Shown here: positions 44,701 to 58,684 of the stretch, piece by piece
How positions within the stretch are numbered: the stretch's first letter is position 1
Layout of the letters: every line of letters starts with the position of its first letter
Source of the DNA: Verpa conica
Taxonomy: Eukaryota > Ascomycota > Pezizomycetes > Pezizales > Morchellaceae
DNA: 64,000 nucleotides
Direction of reading: 5' to 3'
Assembly: GCA_033030425.1 (NCBI GenBank)
Contig: JAUFSD010000001.1
Span: 806,001 to 870,000, forward strand
The notes under the pieces: generated by a model
Database searches by the model: none
What the model was told of the DNA's origin: nothing
The model's input: the letters and a program-made list of their open reading frames with translations, nothing else
Made by a program: the position numbers and the translations under genes

Positions 44701-46824
44701 TATATGTTTTGTCCTTCCTAAGAAACATATTATCCTCGATATACTCTTATAGGTGTTTTGGCGACAAGGAACACATACCACGTGTTAGATACATGTAATA
44801 TAATATAGAGATATACACTCATACATAATGAAGGTTTAAGAGTAAAACATACGCTAATATTCGCCTCCTAGCACTACTTCCCGCTTTGTATCGAGTTGAT
44901 TATATAGGTGGACCAACCCGTAGTTTTTCGCACACCTTTACATATCTCTTAAAGTATTCATACTTACTCTTCCACAGATCACTAGCCTTCCCCAAAGTCT
45001 CCACTTCTAACTACTATAATAGAAGACTTGACTTTAACCAAGGTATAGAGGCTCGTCAGGAGTCTCCAAAAGGATACGCTTAAATCTGTTTTTTTAATGC
45101 AAACACTGGTATTTACCCCTTGACTACTAGATATACCTAGCCTAATACGAACAATTCAAATTAATTGAGAGTTTCTGCACATATATTTCGGTCATTATCA
45201 CTGGGATGTATTTATCAAGACTGATAGCTAGTGTCGGGATATCCCGTAAGATAGGGTGTTGTCAGTCTAGGATCAGAATACGGGATTGTGTGTTGAGTTA
45301 TAATAGTGTGGTATATATCAACGTGTTAGGTTTGGGGGTTTCTCTTGATGAGGAGAATCGTAAGGGACCCTTGCCTGGCATTTTCGAAAGAAGAAGATAG
45401 TTCCGTTGATTCTATGTTGCTCGTATCAACAGGTTAATTCCTATACTAATTATATTAGTAGTGTGTTTGATACAATCCAGAAAGTTGGATTTTGTCTGTA
45501 TCGAGTTTTAGCGGGCAGGTGCTATCTACCGCTTGGTTGTTATCAACTCTGTTGATATGTGTACCTTGCGACTTACTTTTAGTTAGATCAACCCAACTTC
45601 TCAAAAACACCTAGAAATAATTTCCACGGGAGGAAACTGGGAACAAAATAAAGGGATACTACATCAAGGAGTTTAGTCTAGGTCAGTTCCGAGTACTAGA
45701 TAGTAATGGAAAGTAGTGTAAGAAACATTGAGGCCCTAAAAACGTGTTTTGTAACTGAAATATACCGATAGATAGAGTGGTGCGGTAGCTGAGACTGAGG
45801 TAGGGAGCTTGGATGAGAATAGGCACGCAAATAGAAACTGGCTGCGTAAGAAAGGAAAAACTACTCCCTACGAATGATATTGCAGGGGAAAAAAACATGC
45901 GCATAAGATGGGGTAGATAAGTAATAGTTGGATTGTAGGTGGAACAAGCAAGCGGGGGTAGGTGTCGTGTAGGGGTGGGTGCATAGGAAGTATAAGAAGA
46001 GGAGACGATAATATCTAGACTTGTAGTGAGTAAACTAGAATGACGTGATCAAGGCTAAAGAAGGATGGAGTGTCATAGAAGTATAATTATGAAGGATATA
46101 TGAAAAACTTGGTATCTTATATCAGCGATACGAGGCTTTCTCACCCCCCGCGATAACTAAAGACGATGTACTCATATATGTGCATGTAGTACTTGAATCC
46201 GATAGGTCTTAGCACTGTAAATACATCGAGGGGGTGAAATATCTTGGGTATTAGCTTTAAGTATTTAAAAAGGTGATCTGGGAGGATAGCCATAGGATAC
46301 ATACAGTAGGCAGGCACTGTACGGAAGAACTTACATACCAAAACAGCTCGTTCCTCTGGACTAAGATTTCCAAAGAAGTTGAAGCTGGATACGGGCAGGC
46401 TAAACCGGTTTTGGGCTTAATGTAGGCTTGGCGGTCGTCAATAGATCAGCATGGGAAAGCCAAGCTCGTCAACCCTCGACACAGTGAAAGAAGTTCGTTG
46501 TTGCGGCCCTCTTGACAACAACCACCACGACACCCCCCATCCATCCATTCTCCTTTGCCTTTAATATCCGACTACCGCGACGGACACGAACTTCACGGGC
46601 ATTGTATCAGTCATTTCCTTACAAGAATCATACCAAGGCATCGGCAGGTCCTCAAATAGCGATTGCTAGGTTGGTGGTATCCCCCAGTTCTTAAATTTCC
46701 CCTTCGACCAACTACACGCCCCACCTTTTTTTACAACCTTTACATCGCCGCGTTATGTGAGGTTGACGCTGTAATTTATTTATTGACTGGAATAGAACTG
46801 CTTGATACTAGCAACGCGTTAAAT
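41796..46824. other. Gap upstream of the expansin-like gene and PAB2
   Basis: 5 kb between divergent genes. The first ~700 bp on the minus-strand side is the likely promoter and leader of the expansin-like gene (TATA-like CTATATAG at 41919-41926, CT-rich runs). The remainder is mixed sequence with no frame I can assign. Small inverted repeats such as ATCAACTCTGTTGAT near 45540 are present. The last ~300 bp before 46825 is presumably the PAB2 promoter and leader. Confidence 0.5.
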
Positions 46825-47733
46825 ATGGAAGAACCAAACAAGCTCGAAGAACGCATAGACGGCCATGAAGAGGGTGGCGATGAGGAGGTATGGAATAATC
46901 CTGACATTTTCTTCTTTCTATTAGGATATTCTCTGAGTTGGTCGTCAAATCGGATATCTAAACTTCATACTTCTATCGACATACAATTTTTTTGTTTTAC
47001 CCCTTAGCTTAACTTCAGGGAATTTGACTGTCTAGAGAGTAATTGGAGGCTGACTATTTGGGCTTTCGCATCTACAGGAGGAAATCTCAGCCATGAAGAG
47101 AAGAGTTGCGGAGATGGAAGCTGAAGCTGCAAAGTTAAGGGAAATGCAAGCAACACTAGACAAAGAGAATAATGATCTACGCGAGGACAAAGAAGACATT
47201 GACGCGCGGAGCATCTTTGTCGGAAACGTAGACTATGGAGCTAGCCCAGAGGAAATTCAGGCACACTTTCAGAGTTGTGGTTCCATCAACAGGGTTACTA
47301 TCTTGTTGGATAAGTTCACAGGGCATCCGAAAGGGTATGTTCAAACAATTCATGCTCTTTCTTTCTTTCTCCTCCAGGGATGTATGTAGGGAAATATTGA
47401 CGTTGTCAACTTTCAGATATGCTTATGTTGAGTTCACAGAGCCCAGCTTAGTGGCCCAAGCTTTGGTTCTCAATGAAAGTGTCTTCCGTGGCCGTTCGCT
47501 CAAGGTAAGCACACGCCCCTGACACTGTATCAAAGGTTGTGGAATTCTCACACTAGGCATAGGTAGTTCCTAAGCGCACAAATCTTCCGGGGATGAACCG
47601 TGGACGAGGTCGTGGGAGGGGAGCGCCAGGAGGAAGGGGAGGGTTTCCTCCTTCATATCGCGGCGGATACACACCTCGCGGCAGCTATAGGGGCGGGTAT
47701 AGGGCGAGGGGCAGAGGATACGCGCCTTACTAA
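46825..47733 (+). CDS. PAB2: Nuclear poly(A)-binding protein 2 (PABPN1-type)
   Basis: Four exons (46825-46887, 47078-47334, 47417-47504, 47563-47733) give 192 residues. An acidic N-terminus and a Lys/Glu coiled coil (about 22-60) precede one RRM, with RNP2 SIFVGN at 66-71 and RNP1 KGYAYVEF at 106-113. The linker [10 protein letters not shown] leads into an Arg/Gly-rich tail (149-192), a usual site of arginine methylation. This coiled coil-RRM-RGG order is that of PABPN1 and fission yeast Pab2, which bind nuclear poly(A) tails and guide polyadenylation and exosome processing. Introns are 190, 82 and 58 nt; the RNP1 motif is reconstituted across intron 2. The ATG at 46825 is the last one that gives the acidic N-terminus in frame. 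Confidence 0.93.
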
Positions 47734-49216
47734 ATATTTTAAAAGGGCCTTGATGTTAGCTTTGATCGTATGAGCGTGTCTATTGGGCTCTTGCAGTATG
47801 ATAATTAGTAGGCTGCAAGGACTGTTCCCCTGAGATGGGACGAGTAACGGTGAAAGAGAATAAAAGGGCAGGAGAGAGATGGCTTAGGGCTGGGTGTGAT
47901 ATGGGGATTTCGATATGACTGATTTCTTTTTCTCTCTTTTTCTTCATTTTCTTCAATCATTTTCTCGGTTTCATTGATGTTTGAGCTCTGTATAATATTG
48001 TTCTGTTATCGCATGAACCTCTTACTAGGCTTGGGGAGTCGTCTGTCGATTATTTCATTCCCAGGATATCAGCACTAGGGTATACAGTGAAAGATTCATG
48101 AGCAAAACAGATGTAGGCTGAGGGGGTCAAGTAGCCTAAGTGCTTGAATGGATAAAGGTAAATCACCAACAATCCATACAAGGGCTTAGAAGTGGGGCTG
48201 TCGGCAATACTAGGAAAGTACCACAGAGGGATAGTTACTATAGAAAGAGATTTTTGATTTGATGTTAGTGGTAGCTAGGTTAGTAGTGGATGGATGGAGT
48301 TGAGGGTTGGGGGTTGGGGGTATGTGGTTGCACTGGTGGTGGGGGACACTGCTACTAGGTACACGTATATAGAGTAAAGGGAAGCAAAACGTCTGTGTAC
48401 ATATGGTGGGGTCGTGTATTAGTTTGGTGGGTTGTGGGAGTGTAGGCAAGATGAGGGATGAGGGATGAGGGAGAGGAGAGGAGAAGGGGTAGAGGGGATG
48501 AGGGGGGAGTGGAGGGGCTGAGTACGAGGCGGGTGAAGCGGAGGTTGCAAGACGCCACACATTAAACGCTCGTGCCCTCGTGCCTAAGTATGTATCTCAG
48601 CTTAGGACCCCTCCACAAACATCTTCACTTGCAACAGTAACGGCAACAGCAGCAGACTTCAAGTACCTAGTGCCTGCTTATCCGGTGCTTCTTCATCATC
48701 ATTACTATATCATCATCACCATCATCATTACTACTGTCATCAGTCTTGGCCTTCTTTGCATCTTCGCATCTTCTCTCTTTCTCCCTCTTTCCCTCCCAAT
48801 CTTTCTCTCTTCTTTCTCCCGCTCCTCCCACCCTCTCCCATTCTCTCTGTGCGGTCTCCATCTCACTCCGTTTTTTCTATCACTTGGATTGTGCTTGTAC
48901 AAGGCTTACGACTGAACTCGTACACTTCCCTACCGTGCGTTAGCCTGTTAGTGCGAAGTTTCGGTTTGCTACTGCCACAGCCGCCTCCTGTCACCTCTTT
49001 GAGCTTACGAGGCGAAGCACTGCCACTCACTTGACGTACACCTACAATACTAGAAGTGACCCAGCCTCGTTGACTACAACTCCCATTTTGCCTTTCTCTA
49101 CCCCCAACACTTTTTCTCTCCTTAGCTTGTGTTTGTTCTCTCTTCTTGTCAAAATAGGCACCTCCTGAATTTATTTACCATCAACAAGCGAGCATCGCTT
49201 CAAAACATCTAGAACA
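47734..49216. promoter_or_regulatory. PAB2 3' region and RSP5 promoter/leader
   Basis: 1.5 kb with no coding support. A G-rich tract (GAGGGTTGGGGGTTGGGGGT, about 48301-48320) could form a quadruplex. GATGAGG-type short repeats occupy about 48445-48510. A strong plus-strand pyrimidine tract at 48740-48860 (repeated TCTTTCTC/CCCTC words) is typical of fungal housekeeping promoters or leaders and probably belongs to RSP5. Confidence 0.5.
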
Positions 49217-52291
<3,075 letters not shown>

Positions 52292-53272
52292 AGATACATT
52301 CTCCTGAACCCTATTCGTGTAATCTCCTTTCAGATTCTCTTTCTTTCTGTCTACTGTTTTCTTTTGCTTGCATTCCTGGAGGGTGTGATAATTTGTGCGG
52401 TGGTGTATGTCTGATTTGTTTCTTGTGCGTGACACGAGTATCTTGCACTTCTATTTCCCTCCGACATTCAAAAGGAGCTACTTAAAAACTTGGTACTCTT
52501 TGGTGATAAGAGTAAACACGCTGGGGATAACTGAGGAGACGGCTTGCTCGTAGATGAGCTCTTGTAGTATTTGGATTCAATTTGTAGGGATGATTTGGGG
52601 GGGGGGGACAAGCTGGGATTTTCTGCTCCAATAGCGTCGTGATATCAATATGGGGGAGGAGGATTGTTTCTTTCTTCGGCTGGCGACATGAAATGAGAAT
52701 GCTTTTGTTTTTTACGTTTCTCTATTTCGTTTGACTCTGTGTTGGAAGATTTCTGTGTAATTCTTACATCTTGCTATTCTTTTAGCCAAAGAGGTGTAAT
52801 TTTTTACCGATATTGAATTTATTAGAGAGTCAAGCTATAACTGATCTTGCATGTCTTGTCTCACAAGAAATTTAAACCATCTCCACAATTCGTCAACCCT
52901 GGAAGCAGGGCGCAATGTTATTGGTGAGACATGGGGGTCTTCTGCTAGGGGAGCCGATCCCTGTACGGCTTTGGCAAACCCGAAGTATGCATATTTCTGC
53001 GGTGCGCTCAGGCACTAAAATAAGAAACTCTTGATATCTAGGGGCGCCATATATTTTGCCGTCTATCCCCCCCTTTCTCTCCCTTCCCTCCTTTCTCGTT
53101 TCTCATCTTCGTCCTTCATCCTTGAGTCTGGCTGTCTACTGTCGCTACGAATATATACTCTCTCCTGCCTCTGACCGCTAATCCTCGTTTTGTTGTAATT
53201 CTCACTCGCCTCATCTACATCCCAAATAGTCTCCCCTTTATAAATCGTTTGTTAATACGGAAAGTAAATACA
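52292..53272. promoter_or_regulatory. RSP5 3' region and promoter of the GPI-protein gene
   Basis: About 1 kb. The first part is the 3' region of RSP5. A CT-rich block starts near 53075 and is followed by ATATATA at 53151-53157, about 120 bp before the next ATG, a plausible TATA element. A TATAAAT lies only 34 bp from the ATG. No gene is seen. Confidence 0.5.
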
Positions 53273-54042
53273 ATGCGTCCTACTCAAGTAGTCCTTGCTA
53301 TTGCTACCTTTACTGGGTACGTTTCGGCACAGACGTCGCAATGGACCGTCGACCAGAGTTGTGATGCTGCCAAGTAAGTCATCTATTCGCTATTAGGGTG
53401 AGGGCCTGAGCTGATCTTGTTACAAGCATTGTCGGTACGTCTGAGTAGAATTGGGGTGTTTCCCCCCCTCTGTTCTGAGTTGAAACTGATGAATCTGTAG
53501 AGGCTTGTATCAGCCTTATTTCACCCAGAGTCACAGCATGCAGTGAGTCCCTATATACATTTATATAACCGCTGGTTAAAATGCTTTATTGACACTTATT
53601 TGCAGCTACTGGCGGTAATAACTACGAATGTCTTTGCATTCAGTACACTGATCTGGCTACTTGCTACAATAACTGCCCTAACGATCCAAGTTAGTAAAAA
53701 GAATTCTCACAGGGTATTTACCTGTATACGGCGCGTGTCATGCTGATAGCTTTTTAAACAGCTGGGGCTAGCATTAAAAACTCTGTCGATTCATACTGCG
53801 CTGCATATTCTGCTACTATTGTTAAGAGTAGCACTGTTGCTCCTAGCGGTACCTCCACCGGATCTTCATCCGCTGCCAGCTCAACAAAGGCCTCTACCAG
53901 CGGGGAGTCTTCTTCGACTGCCTCAACTACCTCATCAACCGCTAGTACTACTGCAGGTAATAATGCAGGGTTTGCTGTTACACCGGCTCGTAGCTATGGA
54001 GCCCTGGCTGGTCTTTTGGCCGTTGCTGGTGCTTTCTTGTAG
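53273..54042 (+). CDS. Cys-rich, Ser/Thr-rich GPI-anchored surface protein
   Basis: Five exons (53273-53373, 53427-53434, 53501-53542, 53606-53689, 53762-54042) encode 171 residues. A signal peptide (MRPTQVVLAIATFTGYVSA) precedes a small domain with about eight Cys (DQSCDAANIVEAC, VTAC, YECLCIQY, TCYNNC, SYCAAY). The spacing is like that of small fungal GPI proteins. A Ser/Thr-rich stalk follows, then a C-terminal hydrophobic segment (YGALAGLLAVAGAFL) preceded by small residues, as for GPI attachment. The protein should sit in the plasma membrane or wall; its function is unknown. Exon 2 is only 8 nt (CATTGTCG), yet it is required: it joins AA of exon 1 to restore N-I-V and the frame of the Cys domain. 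Confidence 0.82.
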
Positions 54043-54836
54043 GTGGTTTGTCTGATGTGTGGATGTGCTTTTGTTTTCTCTGGCGAGTTGGGCGACGTGT
54101 AAAGTAGTACTTTAATAACAAAGACAATGCCTTTATTTGAAATGGAAGAAAATAGAGGGCCTGTTGCCGGTACCATCATAATGTGGGGGGATGCAGGGGC
54201 TGAGTTTAAAGACCAACCTATACTTATGCGTATTTGGTAGCTCCAAGGAGTGTCGCATGCCCTGGACAAAGCAGCCAACCAAAAGCCTGTTAAAGTCTTC
54301 GCACCCCATAACCCTTTCACTTCGTTCAGGGCATTGTTCCAGCTGTATGTCTTGAAGTAAATGACACCTACAGTGCCGAGGGTCTATCATTACAGTATCA
54401 GAGACACCTGCAATGCATAATTCTTATCGCTTTGTCTCTTAGCACACGCGAATGCACACCCACACCAAGCAACCCCGCTACAACGGCCCCACCATCATAA
54501 CCACTACCGAGTGCCGCAAGACCCCCCCCCACAGACCAACATACTCCCATACATACATTCATAAAAACAAATTCGTCTGTGGGAAAGCGGGCCAAGAGTA
54601 GCAGCAGCACTGGGGACTCAATGGACAATTCCTCCAGAGGACCTCCATCACCACCTCCCAAACACAGAGAAAGAAGACAAGCCTGGCCTCTAGCTTCTAT
54701 CTATCTTTACTCCTATAAATTTCTCAGTTATTTTCTTTAATTTTGGTTTCTTAGCCTCGGTTGCTACCCTTGATCCCCGTTTTGTGGCAGGATAAGAACC
54801 AAGGTCAGCTTAACACAGAACACAGAAAGCACGAAT
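54043..54836. other. Gap between the GPI-protein and carrier genes
   Basis: About 800 bp. Frames on the minus strand show no motif. The first part is the 3' region of the GPI-protein gene and the last part the carrier promoter. A C-run lies near 54525. Nothing else is supported. Confidence 0.45.
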
Positions 54837-56589
54837 ATGCCCGACCCTCAGGAACCAACACTCACAATAACTCCTCCAGGATCGGCGGTGCCGGAGCATG
54901 GTAGAATTGTCAGGAGACGCCAGCAAAGACTGCTGACCTCCGGTGAGCTCTTCGTGAAGAAGTACCGGACAGAGATCGCCGCGAGCGCTAGTAGCTGTGT
55001 CTCAACATTCGTTGCTGTGAGTTTATTCGCCCCTACCTCAACCCTATTGAATTCAGAGAAACTAGTAGTATGGGGACGATTTAGATGTAGATATAAAGCT
55101 GATAATGACGGATAGTTTCCTCTTGATTCCGTCAAGACGCGCATGCAAGCGTGAGTTACATCTGTTTTATTTATTTATGCCTCTCAAGCCACAACTCTCA
55201 TTCAATTCGTTCACTCTATAACCGCCAATCAAATTTGAGGTGAAGATCATTGCGTTGACGTATTCTCGGTTTCCGGCGGGGGGGGGCTAGGTATAAATTT
55301 CGAAGTTTCTGGGATTGTGTAACCCAGACTCATAAAACCGAAGGAACCAGAGGGTTCTGGCGTGGTATGATCATTTCCTTCTTTTGCTGTCGTGGTACAC
55401 CTATAATAGAGAACTCCTGATTTTTTATTTTCTATTTTTAAAAATGGTTCCCCGTATATAGGAAGTCTCGCACCTTTAGCCTCGGTAACTCTAGTACGGA
55501 CTGTATCTTTTTCAATCTATTCCAAGTCGAAAAATACATACTCCTCGCTTTTCCAATCGATTCTAGGCCCGAAGGCAATATCTTCACCAAATGAGTCTTT
55601 TAGACCATTCAATCCGGCCTACTGGTTTATCAGTGGCGCCACGGCTGGAGGTGCTATTACAGTTATTGCGTGTTAGTAGAGTGTGCCTATGTGGGGAACG
55701 AAAGATGAAATTGGAGCTGATAGCTGGCTTTGTTTAGGTCCATTCGAGTTTACAAAACTCTCGTCACAGATCGAATTACTAATGGCTCGCTCACGAATGG
55801 CGAGTGTCGATGATCCAAGCCACATAAAGAAGTACCAGCCAAAGGGAACTTTCCAGAGTGCTAATAGTATCGTAAAAGCACGTGGGTTTGGGGGACTGTA
55901 TTCCGGATTTCACCTCCATTTCAGTACGCCTTTCCTGGCCCGAAATTTTTTGGTTTTCGGTGTGAGTGATTAAAGTTGATGTTTATGGGAATTAGTCCGT
56001 GATACGCTAGGAACAGCAATGTATTTTACGGTATGTAGGTTTTGGAATAACCGCCCCTCTTTACGCTCCATTTAAGATAGTTTTTTTCCTCTTAAAAAAG
56101 ATGACTAATTTCTGTGAGAAGTATATAGTTCTACGAAAGTGGAAAACATTTATTTTCCTCATCAAATGGCGCTGGGCCGTTGGCAATTGCAGCTTCTGGT
56201 GGATTATGTGGTCTACTTAGCTGGGTACTAGTAAGAACCATGCCTTGATACTCACCTAAGAGCCACGTGATCTAACGGCAAAAGATTTACCCGATTGATT
56301 CAGCAAAAGCAATATATCAGAGAGATGTCTTGACGCATCGGCCCGGCGAGCCCCTCCCTAAAAGACCGTTTCGTTTTTTTAATCGAAGAATGTAAGATAG
56401 CAGCCTCCTTCCTTCACTTCATAGTTTATTTGTTTCTCTGAAGATCCATACTAGCTAGTATGTTTTAACTCATATTTTTAATGTAGGTATCGCGGGCTAG
56501 GTGTATCAATGACTCGGTCATGCATTCTCAATTCTGTCTTCTTCAGTAGCTACGAATACATCAAAAGACGTGTTGATTTGATTGCATAA
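54837..56589 (+). CDS. Mitochondrial carrier (SLC25) family protein
   Basis: Nine exons (54837-55016, 55116-55150, 55291-55364, 55462-55671, 55738-55923, 55996-56030, 56129-56230, 56285-56391, 56487-56589) give 343 residues. Three solute-carrier repeats are visible from their P-x-D/E-x-x-K signatures: FPLDSVKTRMQA, CPFEFTKLSSQ (Glu in place of Asp) and YPIDSAKAIYQRD. GTRGFWRG and GLYSGFHLHF are typical matrix-loop/helix blocks. Such carriers have six transmembrane helices in the inner mitochondrial membrane and exchange metabolites. The substrate is not deducible; the sequence feel is of the carnitine/ornithine-like fungal carriers. Every junction is GT-AG with a continuous frame. Small exons of 35 nt occur twice. 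The gene is convergent with AspRS. Confidence 0.87.
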
Positions 56590-56974
56590 AAACAACGGCG
56601 GGTGTTCTCTTCTCCCGGTAGCTACGCTCTTATTCACCCTTATATTGTCTCTAGGGCTTTTATCTTCTGACTTCTGTCACTGGAGGCGGAGCGCCTTTTA
56701 TATTATCTTTATCTTTTCAGCATATCTGTTTGGGGGTGTTTATTTCGCTGCTTGTGTTTATTTTATCTGAATTTTCCCGCTTTTTAACCTTTTAACTGCC
56801 TATGTTCACTCCAGAGGTATTCTATTGGCGGCAAATCCGTAGCTCAGCACCACTTTGGTATTGTAGGGACAAAAATAACCGCGGATTCACATAGCAACCA
56901 ACGTCTAGAGGAAGAGCTCAAATGGGTAAGGGTCAAAATTATAGGGAAGCAGTAAATCAATAAGTCTTATAACG

Positions 56975-57237
56975 TATCTACTCGAAAAATTCGCTATCTC
57001 CAGCCTCAGATATATTATATCCAGACCAGAGAGAGGCTCGCCGGAAGCTTAGGAGTGGGGTAGGGCTGGTGGATCCCCTGTGAATGGTGGGTTTTGTGCA
57101 TAGTACCGTCTAAGTGAAGCCCTTAATATTATTCATTCCAGGCTCGACTTAACCCTAACCTACAAACCAAGCCTTACTCTCTCTGGTCTGGATTTAACAC
57201 AGCTGAGACTGGAGATAGCGAGTTTTTCGAGTAGATA
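56975..57237. mobile_element. MITE with ~66-bp inverted ends
   Basis: The left end TATCTACTCGAAAAATTCGC then TATCTCCAGCCTCAG is repeated inverted at the right end (CTGAGACTGGAGATAGCG then AGTTTTTCGAGTAGATA). The matching continues inward through CCAGACCAGAGAGAG. Outermost TA on both sides is consistent with a TA duplication. It is 263 bp long and non-coding. A telomere-like TTAACCCTAACC word lies in its interior. Confidence 0.78.
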
Positions 57238-57972
57238 CTATATATCTCAAATACTAAGTGTGTTGCGTTTAGGTGGGCGGTTGGGCCATAATGAGGCTCA
57301 GCTTGGTTGCTATGTGGATTAGTGGTTGTTTCCCCTGTAATAAGATCATCTGGGATTAGTGAGAATCCCCAAGCGAGCGCCAATGGGATTTAGGGTATAT
57401 GGAGCCAGTTGTAACCAGGGTTAGGTATATTTTCAGGAGTTAGAGTTCTCCTCCCACAGTAATATGGGACAATATTGGGTATTTAGGCTTGTATATCCAC
57501 TTAAAACATGGCTCTAAATGTCTTGATAGAGGCAAAATGGGGCGTAGATTTTAGGTACGGTCTTATTTTTTTGATAAGAGGTATTCATCAACAGTAGTGA
57601 AATAAAGAGTATTTAATACTACGAGTATTGCTCTTTTACAGAATAACTTCTATTGGATAAGGTACTATACAGGTTTGAAATATGCAAGTAGGGTAAAAAA
57701 GTACGCTGAATCCATTTATGTTGACTATTTCCCTCCGATGGCACTCCTTAACAAATTATGGAAAATAGGACTCGGTTCAGGTGTTAATTCTCCATCACTA
57801 TCACCTTCTACTTCCATATTTGTACCGGCTATTTTTCTTTCCACCTCTGCTAACTCAACCATTATTTGTCCCTCGTGCTCTTTATGCTCTCTTTATTCTT
57901 TCAACCGCTAGGATAAACGGTTTTCCTCTTCCATCTGTATTGCTTTTTTTTCCCCTTTCTATTTCTACCAGC

Positions 57973-58296
57973 ATGGAAGCGTAAATCGGTCAAAAGTATT
58001 TTTACCACCATTGGTAAATTAAAGTACAAAAACGCTAGATTCCAGTGCCTTGTACTTAGGTCAGACACTCCTAAATAGCACTAGTTAACTTAATTTGGTG
58101 GCAAAGTGACTAGACCACTAGAGAGGTAAGCCACTATCACTAATATCTAAGCACCTGTCTCAATAAACTAGTTTTGACTCAAGTATAGAGTGCTGGATTT
58201 AGTGAAAATAGCACATACAAGCACTGGAATCTAGCATTTTTGTACTTTAATTTACCACTGGTGGTAAAAATACTTTTGACTGATTTACGCTTCCAT
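57973..58296. mobile_element. MITE with near-perfect 75-bp inverted ends
   Basis: Arms of 75 bp starting TGGAAGCGTAAATC and running to GCTAGATTCCAGTGC are inverted copies of each other with three mismatches. The total is 324 bp with ~170 bp of non-coding interior. Arm similarity implies recent insertion or ongoing arm correction. I do not see an unambiguous target-site duplication (CA versus TA outside TGGAAG). Confidence 0.8.
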
Positions 58297-58684
58297 AGTA
58301 AGAAAACCAAATAGGAACCCTATAGAGTTATAGTTAATACTCAAGATAGATATTGACTAGCTCTAATTATATATTGGGGCCTACTTTCTAGGGGGTTTAT
58401 TGTGGTCTTTTGATGTTATAGTGATACAAATTCCGAGTTACTAATTAACGCGCGAGTAAGTGTGCTGTAAAAACCCCTTGACTACCTCTATTCGGTTCTA
58501 GACCAACGTATTTCTTGACTTCATTTTATTGTTTATTCTTTACCCCCCCTGGCTTTACTACTAATTTGTAACGAGATTTACTGCCAGTATTCTTTTTCGT
58601 CCCCATCAAATGAAATTACGGACTATTAGAGCAAATTTATTTTCCACTCTCTCCTCTCATAATTTCCTTTAACCTCCGTTTTTT

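Larger units (their letters stand above)
56590..58684. other. MITE-bearing gap between convergent genes
   Basis: 2.1 kb between the 3' ends of the carrier gene and AspRS. Two long-armed inverted-repeat elements lie here (56975-57237 and 57973-58296). The remainder is AT-rich with no coding signal. Placement between 3' ends is a typical safe site for such insertions. Confidence 0.6.

Noticed and set aside
48210..48560. 116-codon minus-strand Pro/Ser/Thr-rich frame
   Set aside because: It is the complement of G-rich low-complexity promoter sequence, with no motif.
57149..57160. TTAACCCTAACC as an interstitial telomere tract
   Set aside because: Fewer than two repeat units and inside a MITE. 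Not meaningful.
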